A stretch of 64,000 nt of DNA from Hemibagrus wyckioides (Eukaryota > Chordata > Actinopteri > Siluriformes > Bagridae), in NCBI RefSeq assembly GCF_019097595.1, contig NC_080716.1:8554640-8618639 (forward strand). The letters run 5' to 3'. Position numbers and translations under genes: made by a program. Shown here piece after piece: positions 12,105 to 23,474 of the stretch (positions are counted from its first letter, which is position 1; each line of letters opens with the position of its first letter). Below the pieces are notes generated by a model, which did no database searches, was not told where the DNA came from, and saw nothing but the letters and a program-made list of their open reading frames with translations.

Positions 12105-12341
12105 TTATTTTCTGCTCTCTGGTTGAGCATCGCCTGGCTTGCTTTCTACAGCTTCAGCCTCAGCTTCTTCCTGAACCATGTTTTCAGCCTCATCCACTTC
12201 TAAAAAAATTAGCATTTTAAATGTGGTGTAATGTTTAGATTGTATTCATTGACACAGATAAAATGTTGCACTTCAATTCCTCATTAATTTAATATCAGCA
12301 GATCTCCAGGTACATAACTGACATCATGACATGATATTAAT

Positions 12342-12465
12342 ATTAGATTAGATTAGATTAGATTAGATTAGATTAGATTAGATTAGATTAGATTAGATTA
12401 GATTAGATTAGATTAGATTAGATTAGATTAGATTAGATTCGATTCGATTCGATTCGATTCGATTC
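12342..12465 (+). repeat. (ATTAG)n-(ATTCG)n microsatellite, expanded in block A
   Basis: About 19 ATTAG units followed by about 5 ATTCG units form the tail of the LINE. The sister tail at 53130-53152 has only four ATTCG units and no ATTAG, so the ATTAG expansion arose in block A alone. Confidence 0.95.
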
Positions 12466-13026
12466 AACTTTATTGTCACTGCACATGTGGGTACAAGGCA
12501 ATGAAATACAGTTAGCATCTAACCAGAAGTGCATTCTCGCAGTGCAAATAATTAGCATATATAATCAGTATATAAACAAATAAATAATTTGCATACATAA
12601 ACAGTATATATACAGTATACAGAGGGAGGTAAATACAATGAGTGCAAATGAGCAAATGATTATAGGTGGTGCAATAAAGAAGGTATTGTATACCATGAAA
12701 ATAAATCAAATTCATATTCAAATTTTATTTGTCACATATGAAATCATACATAGTACGACATGTAGTGAAATGCTTTTTATGACTGTCTTACATAAAAGAG
12801 GAAAGAATAGAAAGAAAATGTGTAAAAGAAAAAGTGTAACAGATATAAAAGTGTAAAAATATAAAAGTATAAAAACAAACACAAAAAATATATATGTATA
12901 TATATATCCTGCGTGATGTAGACACCTAGGTAACGGAAACTGTCCACTCTCTCCACTGGGGTCCCGTTGATGGTGAGGGGCTGGTAATTCCTCTCCTGCT
13001 TTGTGCTAAAGTCCACTATCAGCTCC

Positions 13027-13340
13027 TTAGTCTTGCTCACGTTCAGGAGGAGATTGTTGACCTGGCACCAGGTTTTTAATCTCCTCTAGGTAGGCCGTCT
13101 CGTCGTTATTGGAGATCAGGCCCACCACCACAGTATCGTCCGCAAACTTCACAATGTTGGTGGAGCTGGAAGTGGCCACACAGTCAAAGGTGTACAGAGA
13201 GTACAGCAGGGGGCTCAGAACACAACCCTGGGGGGCTCCAGTGCTGAGGGTGAGTGAGAGTGAGACATGGTTGCCCACCCGTACTGCCTGAGGCCTGTCT
13301 GCCATCACGACTGCTCCTACAACTTTTTCTTTGTTTTTGT
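13027..13340 (-). mobile_element. Inner LINE RT fragment with FADD motif, block A
   Basis: Minus-strand frame containing GAPQGCVLSPLLYSLYTFDC and IVKFADDTVVVGLISNNDE, i.e. RT motifs B and C. These are the motifs the outer element has lost. It continues weakly as TKELIVDF (13040-12900) and a 3' UTR to about 12715. The adjacent 5' piece is inverted (next entry). Confidence 0.8.
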
Positions 13341-13387
13341 GTTTTAAATTAAGTTTCAGTACAGTAATACCGGCTAATTCTCCATCA

Positions 13388-13745
13388 TGGAGTACATTCG
13401 TTACAACAGAGATACTCTTATTTCTATTGGTGTACAATGTACTCACAATTCGACGTTTTTGACCCCGGATCCAAGCTGGCCGAGTGAGATCCTGAGGGAG
13501 AACAAAGGACGCGACCCAAAGCGGCGGCCCCGAGGGAAACGAGCCGGCGTCAGGAACAGGCTGAGAGCCCGTGCACACCGCACACCTCTGCCTAGCATCC
13601 TGCTCGCCAACGTCCAGTCGCTGGAGAACAAGCTTGATGACCTCAGGGCCAGGGTAAAGTTCCAGAGAGACATTCGGGACTGCAATCTCTTCTGCTTCAC
13701 CGAGACATGGCTGAACCCAGCAGTGCCGGACCACGCCATCCAGCC
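13388..13745 (+). mobile_element. Inverted LINE endonuclease N-terminus, block A
   Basis: The plus strand encodes MEYIRYNRDTLISI, then ILLANVQSLENKLDDLRARV and FCFTETWLNPAVPDHAIQP. These are features of the start of LINE ORF2 and its APE-type endonuclease. It lies head-on against the minus-strand RT fragment of the inner LINE, as expected from 5' inversion during target-primed reverse transcription. The sister copy is at 54081-54440. Confidence 0.8.
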
Positions 13746-15640
13746 GTTTATTTATTTAATTATTTAATATTTAAATAATTAAATATGTAAACAGTATTCA
13801 GAGAAGGAGTTATGTACAATGAATGCAATGATTTAGATGTATGCAGTGAGGAAGATATTGTTTACCATGGTAAATATTTGTGTATGTAAACTGTACACAG
13901 AAAGGGTTATATACAGAAAAGGTTATATACCCTGATAATAATGTGTTCAGTCAATGTGTGAGTGATCGGGTGGAGGCGGAGTTCAGCAAAGAAACAGCTG
14001 TGGGGAAAAAGCTGTTCCTAAACCTGCTTGTCTTGGTCCGGAGGCTCCTGTAGCGCCTCCCAGAAGGCAGGAGGGCAAAGAGCCTATTGGCAGGGTGAGA
14101 GAAATCCTTTATGATTTTGAGTGCTCTCAAACGCTTCCTGTAAGTGTCCTCGATCTTAGGAAGTGGAACTCCTATGATGCGTTGGGCGGTTTTACCACCC
14201 TCTGCAGCGCTTTCTGGGCTGACACAGTGCAGTTACCATACCAGACAGTGATACAGCCAATCAGGATGCTCTCGATGGTGCAACAGTAGAAGTTCACCAG
14301 GATGTCTGAAGAGAGATGGTTCTTCCTCAGAGCCCTCAGGAAGAAGAGGCGCTGGTGAGCCTTCTTGACCAGACTGGAGCTGTTGGTAGTCCAGGAGAGA
14401 TCCTCGGAGATGTGGATACCCAGGAATTTGAAGCTAGTGACACGGTCCACCACCTCTCCATTGATATGAATGGGTGCGTGTGTGTCACCTTTCTCATTCC
14501 TGAAGTCCACCATGAGCTCCTTGGTCTTTGCAGTGTTGAGCAGCAGGTTGTTGTCAGCACACCACACAGCACTCAGCACACAGCCTTGAGGTACTCCAGT
14601 GCCAGGGATGAGGGTGGAAGAGCATTGGGGATCCATCCGAACATGCTGGGGCCTGTTGGTCAGAAAGTACAGGAGCCAGTTGCATAGTGATGCATTGATG
14701 CCCAGGTCTCCAAGTTTGGTGACTAACTTGGAAGGGATGACAGTGTTAAACGCTGAACTAAAGTCCAGGAAAAGCATTCTGGCATAGGTGTCTCTTATTG
14801 TCCACGTGAGGGAGTACTGAGTGCAGCGTTGTGGATACTGGGCGTCCTCACGTGCTCCTGTTCTTGACGGTAAGCAAATTGGGATGAGAGGTCAAGGAGC
14901 AGTGGCAGGAAGACAGGTTTTGAGGTGTGCCAGGACCAGCCCGGCTCAAAGCACTTGCCAGTGATGATGGGGGTGAGCGCTACTGGGCGGGTAGTCATTC
15001 AGGCAAGGATGCAGTGGAGTTTTTTGGTACCGGCACAATGGAGGTGGTCTTAAGGCAGGTGGGCACAATAGCTAGAGACAAGGTTGAATAAGTCCGTAAG
15101 GACCCCCGCCATAGGCTCCCCAGCACGTGCTTCTGAGTGACACGTCCTGGGGACACCATCAGGCCCCTGCAGCTTTCCATGCATTGATCCTGCTTAGTAC
15201 TCCACTGACATCATTAGTGGAGAGTGTGAGTGGCTGGAAGTCTGCCGGGGAGCTCGATTTTGATTGCTGGCTCCATGATTATCCCTTTCAAAGCGGTAGC
15301 ATAGAAGTTGTTTAACTCATTGAGAAAGGAGATATCAGTAGGGTGAAAAGGGTTGATGGGCTTATAGTTGCTAATGGCCTAAATGGACCCAGTGTAGCTC
15401 TCTTCAATATCCAAAGTGGGAACCACAGGTCGCCTGAGTGGCAAACATGCTCCAGTCGGTGTGTTGAAACTGGTCCTGAAGTTCAGAGAGAATATTCATA
15501 CCTGCTTTGTTGACCTGGACTTTCTTCTTTCCTCCTCCTCATGTCCCTCTCCTGGGCCTTTACTTCCTTTCCTTTTCGTTGATGCTACTTTCCTCAGCAA
15601 CAGTCTTGGTTTCCTCATCTACTTCAGAAACAAAATCATG

Positions 15641-16856
15641 ATTCACAATTAAAATCTGATATAAAGTTTTGACTAAATTAATTGACACAGATAAACATCA
15701 TTATTATTGATATTTATTACGTAATTAGGAAATAATATACAATGTCTTAAACACTATCACTACTGATATTTTTGATTATTAATAATATTTTCTTTTTATA
15801 AATAAATGATGGATTTGTATTTTTCATGCTCATTTGTTTAGTTACTTATTTCTTTGAGTTGTTGATGTTCAGAGGGATCGTGTGCAGTTTAGTTTACAGT
15901 TAAAGAGCTGTATCAGTGTGAGTGATTGCTTTTACAAACTTCTTCTGGAAAGTTACATGATACACAATTTATTTATTTTATTTTATTTTTCAGCTTCTGT
16001 CATGCAGCACCTTCAAGCATTTATCTTATGAACATTGTCCATGTCGGTTTTGTGGTATCCTGAACTAAATATTATTATCGCAATGGAAAATGCTTCCTGG
16101 ATTGACCACTAGGTGTCACTGTGTGATTACTGCTGTTAATATGCTCTCACTAGTTACTGAGAGAGTTGAGTTTTTGGGCTGAAAATGAAGAAAATCTAAT
16201 CGGTTGTATGCCAGGTTCATTTTTGTTCATTTACTTACTCATTTTCTGGCTGCTCGTCATTTCAGCGGTTTTTCATAAAGACATTAATATAATTAACATT
16301 AAACTAGCATCCAGAGTCTGCTTGTCATACATTGCTGAGGAAAACATGGGGATCATGAGTGTCTGAGAAATTACAAGCTTCTTACAGATTTCTTTTTTAA
16401 TATTAAGAAGATCCAGCCCTGTTCTGTTGTTTATGTCCATAATAGGTAAACATTTCTGTGTCATAGTTTCATACAATTAGATGATGAACTGATTTACATG
16501 AAAGAATTGTGTATAACATACCCCATACAGAAACGATGTATATTTATACATTTTTTATACTGTGTAGTAGTTATACTTTGTTTATCAGGGAGAAAGAGTT
16601 ACTGAAGGAGAAGAGGCTGAAAAAGACTTGATTACTTTTCTGAACAAAGAGTACAAACCTTTGCATAGTAAGCTTTCATATTTAAGCAATGCAAATGTTT
16701 TAAAGTCTTTGACAATTGCCCTGTCTTTCTAAGCTCTAGTTATTACTCATGTATTGTTTAATGCTTTGAAGAGAAGCAGACTTTTACCAGAAGCTCTTGT
16801 AGAAGAATTTGAGACAGTGGTCCAGAAGTACGTGATGTTTTTATGCTAACATACAC
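15641..16856. other. Non-coding end of block A
   Basis: AT-rich sequence shared with 25.1-26.16 kb (inverted) and 56.29-57.45 kb. No gene is recognised. At 16590-16650 a short open stretch (GERVTEGEEAEKDLITF) follows a CAG acceptor; in the other copies this stretch has changed frame, so it is not supported as coding. The copies diverge at about 16.81 kb. Confidence 0.45.
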
Positions 16857-16863
16857 CAAGCAT

Positions 16864-17386
16864 GCATAACATTATGACCACTTGCCTAATATTGTGTTGG
16901 TCCCACTTTTGCTGTCAAAACAGCCCTGACCCGTCATGCATTGTGTATTCTGACGCTTTTCTATCAGAACCAGCATTAACTTCTTCAGCAATTTGAGCAA
17001 CAGTAGCTCGTCTGTTGTATGGATCACACGGGCCAGCCTTCACTCCTCACGTGCATCAATGAGCCTTCCGCCCATGGCTTGTCGCCATTTCACCACTGTT
17101 CCTTCCTTGGACCACTTTTGATAGATGCTGACCACTGCAGACCGGGAACACCCCTCAAGAGCTGCAGTTTTGGAGATACTCTGATCCAGTCATCTAGCCA
17201 CCACAATTTGGCCCTTGTCAAACTCGCTCAAATCCTTACACTTGCCCATTTTCCTGCTTCTAACATCAACTTTGAGGACAAAATGTTCACTTGTTGCCTC
17301 TAATATATCCCACCCACTAACAGGTGCCATGATGAAGAGATCATCAGTGTTATTCATTTCATCTGTCACTGCTCATAATGTTATGC
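16864..17386 (-). mobile_element. Deleted Tc1-like element with short inverted ends
   Basis: The ends are GCATAACATTATGACCAC (left) and its approximate complement CTCATAATGTTATGC (right). Minus-strand translation from about 17250 gives MGKCKDLSEFDKGQIVVAR, then SISKTAALEGCSRSAVVSIY, a transposase DNA-binding domain with stops. The catalytic half is missing, so this is a non-autonomous derivative. A sense piece of a related catalytic region is at 39.69-39.93 kb. Confidence 0.75.
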
Positions 17387-17400
17387 GGGATCTGTTTATG

Positions 17401-17403
<3 letters not shown>

Positions 17404-17432
<29 letters not shown>
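17404..17432 (+). repeat. (CA)n microsatellite
   Basis: About 14 CA units between the deleted Tc1-like element and unannotated sequence. Confidence 0.9.
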
Positions 17433-17435
<3 letters not shown>

Positions 17436-18609
17436 CACATTGAAGAAGTCGAAGAAAGTGTCCAAACGGTAGGCTGAAACATTTATGAATACAACTAGAT
17501 GTTCTTGCACATGATTATGAGGAAGTGTACAGAACAAAATGACTGCAGTAAAATTCGATGTGTTCAGTCTAATCCATGTGGCTAGAATGCACCTGGATGT
17601 AGACTGGCACAGCAGTGCTTTTGCACAGGAGCACAAATTGTGTTAAACTGCAGCTTGATGCACAACATCTGTGATTTCTGGCATAACAGCTACAGAAGGT
17701 AGTGACTTGCTGTGAGGATGTCTGTACTGGATCAGCTAGTGGCTGATACTCAGAGTTCAGTATCAGTATTGTCAGAAATGGGATTGGTAGCATTAATGCA
17801 AAAAAAATGGATGATACTTTTTGAGGCAAACACTTCAACTTGTGGTTTAGTGCTAACTCTTAGTATACTAACACTTAGGCTCAGGAAAATGAACCATTTT
17901 ACCACATACCATGTTACATACAGTGCCATGTTGAAAAAACAAAAACAGCAATCCAACATGTGGCACTGGTTTAATAAGTTGTGTTACAATATGTATGGTT
18001 CAGGAACCCAGAGAACAACCAGTAAGGAAACAAAACAAGCCAGTGTATATGTGTTTAACAGAACACTCCACCCTGAAACACATTAAGTTTATACTGAAAT
18101 ATTTGTCATGTGCATAGAGATTGTTTTTGGATAACGCTGCATGTTTATTATTCTTGTGAGACGTTCACAGTTGTCAGTTACTGTAACCAGACGGACATTA
18201 CCAGCTCAGTTACTATGACATTTTATAGGATAGAAAAAATCGCTAAGGGATAAATATGTGTAAGCCTTGCTGTAATGTTCAGTATTTACTGTCCAGTAAT
18301 GTGTATATCTGCTTCAAATGCTTGATAGTGAGCTGATGGTAATGGGAAATGGTATCAAACTCAGGCTATATTTTGAGTAGAGATGATGCTGGATGGAACA
18401 CTGGCTGTTGGCTGCTGATGTGAATATCAGAATCTCCAGTAGTCACAGAGAAGGCCAGAGCATATAATTTACATCATTTTTATACTCATTAAACCACTCA
18501 GTGATCCCTCATGCCCTGTAGATATGAATATTGTCATGCTGTAAGATCAGAATAAAATGTTTCATTATATACACACATTACATACAGTAAATATTATATG
18601 TGTTTTTAG
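17433..18609. other. Unassigned spacer at the A/B junction
   Basis: No gene, RNA or repeat is recognised. The longest frame (17712-18086) has no domain or splice support. The piece from about 18537 on is duplicated at the right window edge. Confidence 0.4.
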
Positions 18610-19310
18610 GAGAAGCAGTTCGTCTGGTCAGACATTTTCATTTCCATGGTTGGCCAGAGATTGGAATCTCATCGGACGGAAAGGAATGATTGATCTGATT
18701 GCTGCAGTGCAGAAACAACAACAGCAATCTGGCAACCCCCTATAGTGGTGCACTGCAGGTACACATACACACCCACTCACACACTCAAGCTGCAAACTGA
18801 TGATTAAAGCTCAGGACTGAAGTGAACAAGAATCCTTGCTGGCTTGGCATAGGACTGATTGAGGAAACAATCCAATTATTTGCAACACTATTATTGTGTG
18901 TCAATATATAATCACACTTTCACTGTTTTATATTGCTGTTTTATACACAATAGTTACCACATGTGTTTTGGTTTTAATCAGTGCTGCTGCAAGCTGACTT
19001 GAACGTTCATTGTCCTCAGTAACATTTTGGAGCGGGTTAAAGCCGAGGGCTTACTGGGCGTGAAGAGTTTACGCACTCAGAGACCACACATGGTCCAAAC
19101 TGTGGTAAGAATCTTTTACACCCAAGTGCCTGATTTGTGCAAAAATAACTAGGTCCTGTCACTGTTAGTTTAATACTTCTTATCAATATGTGATAGTGTA
19201 CTAACATGTAAACAATTATGTTTTCATTCTTTCAGGAACAGTATGACTTCTGCTACAAAGTGGTACAAGATTTTGTAGATATTTTCTCAGGCGATGCTAA
19301 TTTCAAATAA
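18610..19310 (+). pseudogene. Receptor tyrosine phosphatase (PTPRE/PTPRA) C-terminal pseudogene, block B side
   Basis: Three exon remnants: 18610-18758 ([16 protein letters not shown], then [17 protein letters not shown]), 18982-19104 ([14 protein letters not shown], then [10 protein letters not shown]) and 19236-19310 (EQYDFCYKVVQDFVDIF, ending ANFK and TAA). This is the end of the second phosphatase domain; [13 protein letters not shown] favours PTPRE. The first exon has three 1-nt deletions relative to the copy at 63.8 kb. The second has a 1-nt deletion within the P-loop coding sequence. Both copies also lack about four codons after GLLDV. The gene piece is dead. Confidence 0.85.
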
Positions 19311-19651
19311 CTTTTCCTTTCTTCACTTCTGAAAAAACACTTTCACATTTGTTCTGCTTTCAGTTTCAGAAGAAACTCTTGCTATGGGTTCATAATACTC
19401 TATGCACTTGATCTTGATCTTTCTCTTGTTAAGCACTGAAATAAGTGCAGTTTTTTTGTACATAAGCAATTCCTCGATTGTGTAACCACATGATAACGAT
19501 TTGAAACATTTGCGTTTAGACTGTAGTCTCTTTGTACTTTGTTAAATAATGAAATTGTTTTATTTATATATTTTGGAGTGCAGGGCTGAATGAGAACATT
19601 TTTAGATAATCAACATATATTTTTATTTGTACATTGCCTGCTACTGTTTTA

Positions 19652-19652
<1 letters not shown>

Positions 19653-19688
<36 letters not shown>

Positions 19689-19702
19689 GTTGTTGTTGTT
19701 GT
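19653..19702 (+). repeat. (ATT)n-(GTT)n microsatellite
   Basis: Trinucleotide run, matched inverted at about 62811-62878, where it is longer. Confidence 0.9.
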
Positions 19703-19964
19703 TAGTGAAAAGGGAGCAGGTGTTAGGTATTTTGTAAAAATCTGTTTTACTCTGGTATTCTGTATGAAGTCTGTTTAACAAATATTCATTGTTCACAACT
19801 GCTAAGTTAACAATTCAGTTTCAGCTGAAAGTCTAGAAGGCAGCGTTATATTCAGGTATGCTTGTTAAATGGCCCATCATCATTCAGCTGGATTTTCTGC
19901 TGCCAAAAGTGGAGCCATTGATACCAAACAGACCCCATTATATTTAGTTTGATTTGGGGATATA

Positions 19965-21531
19965 CAGTTGTGTTCAAAATAATAGCAGTGTGTTAAAAAG
20001 AGTAAAGTTCAAAATTTCAATACGCAAATGCATTGGGAAAACTGCACATTCAATTCTGAATCAAAACATGAAGAAAAATTGATCAAATTTGTTATTACGT
20101 GAAGAAAAAAGAATATTAGGCTGTTCAAAATAAATAGCAGTGTCTGCATGTTTCTTTACAAAGTCAAATGTTTACAGTATAAACTGAAAAATGCTTGAAG
20201 ATTTAGCTTTCTTGTGAATCACTGAACTAATATTTAGTTAGTATAACCACTATTTCTGAGAACTGCTTATCTGTGTTGCATGGAGTAGGACTTCCTATTC
20301 CAGCCCAGAACGACTTGCACTACACACCACAATTCCTCTGCAGTTCTTGGTTTTGCCTCAGAAACAGCATTTTTGATTTCACCCCACAAGTTTTCTATTG
20401 GATTAAGGTCCAGGGACTGGGCTGGCCACTCCATAACTTTAATCTTGTAGGTCTGGAAGGAAGATGCTGCTCACTTACTGGTGTGTGTGGGGTCATTGTC
20501 TTGTTGAAACATCCATTTCAAGGGCATTTCCTCTTCATCATAAGGCAACATGACATCTTTAATTATTTTAATGTACTCAAACTGATCCATGATCCCTGGA
20601 ATGCAATAAATAGGCCCAACACCATAGTATGAGAAACATCCCCATATCATGATGCCTGCAGCACCATGCTTCACTGCCTTCACAGTGTACTGTGGCTTGA
20701 ATTCAGTGTTTGGGGGTCATCTGATGAACTGTCTGTGGCACCTAGACCCAAAAAGAACGATCTTGCTTTCATCAGTCCAGAAAATATTGTGTCATTTCTC
20801 TTTAGGTCGGTCAGTGTGTTCTTTGGCAAATTGTAACCTCTTCAGCACGTGTCATTTTTTCAACAGTGGGACTTTGCAGGCGCTTCTTGCCGATAACTTG
20901 GCTTCACATAGACATCTTCTAATTGTTACAGTACTCACAGGTAACTTTAGACTTTCTTTGATCACCCTGGAGCTGATCATTGGCTGAGTCTTTGCCATTT
21001 TGGCTATTCTTCGATCCATTTGAATGGTAGTTTTCCATTTTCTTTCACGACTTTCTGGTTTTATTTGCCATTTTAAAGCATTTGATATCATTTTAGCTGA
21101 GCAGGCTATCATTTTCTGCACTTTTTTATATGTTTTCCCCTCTCTAATCAACTTTTTAATCAAAGTACGCTGTCCTTCTGAACAATGTCTGGAGCGACCC
21201 ATTTTACTCTGATTTTCAGAGAGAAATGCACAGTACAACATTTGCTGCCTCCTTAAATAAGGGACACATGTTTGACACCAGTTTTTCACAGACTAATTTA
21301 CCTCTCTAATTGAACTCCACACTGCTATTATATTGAACACACCCTTTTCAATTAATGATTCAATTACACAGAATAAGCAACATGCATGTCATTACTGTTG
21401 GGTCTGTTGGTTTTCTATTGCTCTACTACACCTACTAGTAAAATATTTGCCATGAAGAAATATAATTTTAAGCAAAACCAGTGATTGATCTGGTTAGTGA
21501 TGTTGGACTGTTATTATTTTGAACACAACTG
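19965..21531 (-). mobile_element. Full-length Tc1-like transposon with IR/DR ends (block B)
   Basis: The outer ends are CAGTTGTGTTCAAAATAATA and its complement, each flanked by TA. A second similar motif lies inside each end (20121-20145; 21317-21343), giving the inverted-repeat/direct-repeat layout known from Sleeping Beauty-type elements. The minus strand encodes a transposase ([19 protein letters not shown] at 21203 onward) with HTH and DDE motifs, interrupted by in-frame TGA stops. The sister element is at 60967-62546. Confidence 0.9.
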
Positions 21532-21722
21532 TATTTTCTGTGAGCAAAAGCCCTTGTAAAAGCCACTTGACTGTGTCTATCATCTAGTGCTGCTAATATT
21601 ATGAACAGCAGCTACGCTAATTCTGTTCCACTGTTTCTGTTCCGCTGCACGTGGCTCGTAACAGACAAAATCGCCAGGGTCCTGTTTGCCAGGTCGCTGC
21701 CCAAAGGTGTCCCTGCACCCGC

Positions 21723-21809
21723 CCTTGATAGCTCAGCTGGTAGGCGGAGGACTGTAGGTGCTTATAAATGGACATCCTTAGGTCGCTGGTTCAAATCCGG
21801 CTCGAAGGA
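21723..21809 (+). tRNA. tRNA-Tyr (GUA) pseudogene, cassette B
   Basis: Intron-bearing tRNA-Tyr sequence with CTGTAG anticodon region and an intact T-arm. One base is missing in the 5' acceptor strand (CCTTGATAG for CCTTCGATAG) and one in the D-arm (GTAGGCGG for GTAGAGCGG). Probably non-functional. Confidence 0.8.
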
Positions 21810-21886
21810 CAGCTTTTACCAGCCGCCGGGAAGCGCGCCGTTTCAGTGAAGCGTTCTCGCAGCCGCTAGCTCGAAAAACAGTTTGC

Positions 21887-21958
21887 TTCCCTGACCGGGA
21901 ATCGAACCCGGGCCGCGGCGGTGAGAGCGCCGAATCCTAGCCACTAGACCACCAGGGA
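21887..21958 (-). tRNA. tRNA-Glu (CUC), cassette B
   Basis: On the minus strand all 72 nt match the vertebrate tRNA-Glu pattern. The anticodon arm is CGGCG CTCTCAC CGCCG and the T-arm CCGGGTTCGATTCCCGG is fully paired. This is the best preserved tRNA-Glu of the four. Confidence 0.92.
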
Positions 21959-22379
21959 GACACGGACAGGCGGGATGAATGAAACAGAATGTCTGCACAG
22001 ACTGTCTCAAAAGACTTAAAAGAGGTCCCACCTCTCAGCTGCAGGGTCACCAGTTTGCAGTCTGTCCGGTGTCCCCGTGCGTGTACACTCGGTGTTCTCC
22101 GGTTTCTTCTCACCTGCAAAAGACACGCCAGTAGGTGGATAGGCTGAAACAAATCGCTATTAGGTATGAGCGAGGGCGTGAATGTATTTGCGCAGTGCCC
22201 TGTGATGAGCTGGCGAGCCATGTGGGGTGTACTGCTAACCGATCAGGTCTAGACGAGAACAGGTATTTCTGTCCTACGGAAAAGCTTTGACATGCAGCGA
22301 TGCACACAAACGTTCACATCTGCCCGTTTTGGCCCATCGCTTTTGAGGCACCTGGTGGACAGGGTATAACCCTGTGCAT

Positions 22380-22380
<1 letters not shown>

Positions 22381-22440
<60 letters not shown>

Positions 22441-23474
22441 TCAACTTCATTGTCATTGCAGAGTGCAGGTACATAGCAATGAAATGCTGTTTAGCATCTA
22501 CCAGAAGTGCAAATAATAGAAATTCTGCCAATGAACAAGTGCAGATAAATATGTAAATATGTACATCGATAAATAAGGCTATGTCAGAGTGTGCATAGAG
22601 AAGTATGTGCAAGTAGTATTTACAGTAGATAAAGTGACAGGTGTAATTATAATTGTGCTAAAAATGTGTACATTATGTACAATGTTTGTACAACAGTAAC
22701 AGATAATATACATATATTATATAGTATGTATAAATATAGTATATGTAAATTCATATAAATAGAGACAAATAGATAATACTAGGTGTAATCTATGAAATGG
22801 ACAATATGTACATTAATTATATTACACACTGAGAAAAACTTATATTATAACAGAATGTACAACAGAATGTTTAACAGAGAAAAATATTATATTAACAGAA
22901 TGTACAGAGTGGAGCAGAACTGTAAAATGGTAAGTGTAGAAAGACATGAGTGTCCTAGCGGTGTAGTGTAGAGTTCAGTAGTTTTATGGTTGAAGGAAAA
23001 AAACTGGCCCTAAACCTACTGGTTCTGGTGAGGATGGACCTGTATCTCCTCCTGGATGGAAGGTTGAACAGTTTGTGACTCGGGTGGGAGGCGTCTTTGA
23101 TTATTTTGTGTGCTCTGCGCAGACATCTACTGTGGTGAAGAGACCCAATGGCAGGTAGTTGGGTGCCGATGATGCGTTGGGCGGTTTTCACAACCCTTTG
23201 CAATGATTTCTTTTCACACATCGTGGAGCTGCCATGCCACACTGTGATGGAGCTCGTCAAGATGCTCTCAATGATGCAGCGGTAAAAGTTGGTCAGGATC
23301 TTGGGGATAGGTGAACTTTCAGTCTCCTTAGGAAGTAAAGAGCGCTGTTGCTCCTTCGAACCAGAGTTGAGGTGTTCAGATGCCAGGACAGATCCTCAGA
23401 GATGTGGACACCCAGGAACTTAAAGCTGGAGACACGCTCAACTTCAGACCCGTTGATGTAAATAGGGAATGTCT
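22381..23474 (-). mobile_element. L2-type LINE 3' fragment with (TAGA)15 tail, cassette B
   Basis: Reverse-complement copy of the L2 piece in cassette A. The microsatellite is 22381-22440 and the RT C-terminal frame is 23260-22955. In this copy the longer frame is broken upstream, near 23320, by small indels. Confidence 0.85.

Larger units (their letters stand above)
12345..15490 (-). mobile_element. Composite L2-type LINE insertion, block A
   Basis: A minus-strand LINE with a reverse-transcriptase core ([17 protein letters not shown], about 14777-14730) and C-terminal [17 protein letters not shown], interrupted in its 3' part by a second LINE fragment (about 12710-13745). It ends in a pentanucleotide tail and is flanked by AATATT on both sides (12339-12344; 15491-15496). 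In this copy the RT frame is broken 5' of 14777, whereas the sister at 53.1-56.1 kb keeps 410 codons open. The polymerase FADD motif is absent from the outer element. Confidence 0.85.
12105..15626 (-). pseudogene. Lysine/glutamate-rich gene fragment, split by LINE (block A)
   Basis: Minus-strand exon-like segments lie at about 15502-15626 (EVDEETKTVAEESS, then KKKVQVNKA before a GTATGA donor) and 12105-12199 (EVDEAENMVQEEAEAEAVE, ending in TAA at 12105-12107). The upstream segment contains in-frame stops. The 3-kb LINE sits in the intron between them. Repeated E/K-rich exons beginning EVDEAEN suggest a repetitive acidic/basic protein, but I do not recognise the gene. Its 5' end is not in the block. 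Confidence 0.4.

Noticed and set aside
17215..17472. Serine/threonine-rich frame
   Set aside because: Antisense of the deleted Tc1-like element running into a (CA)n tract.
20273..20987. Plus-strand frames in 20.3-21.0 kb
   Set aside because: Antisense of the Tc1-like transposase.
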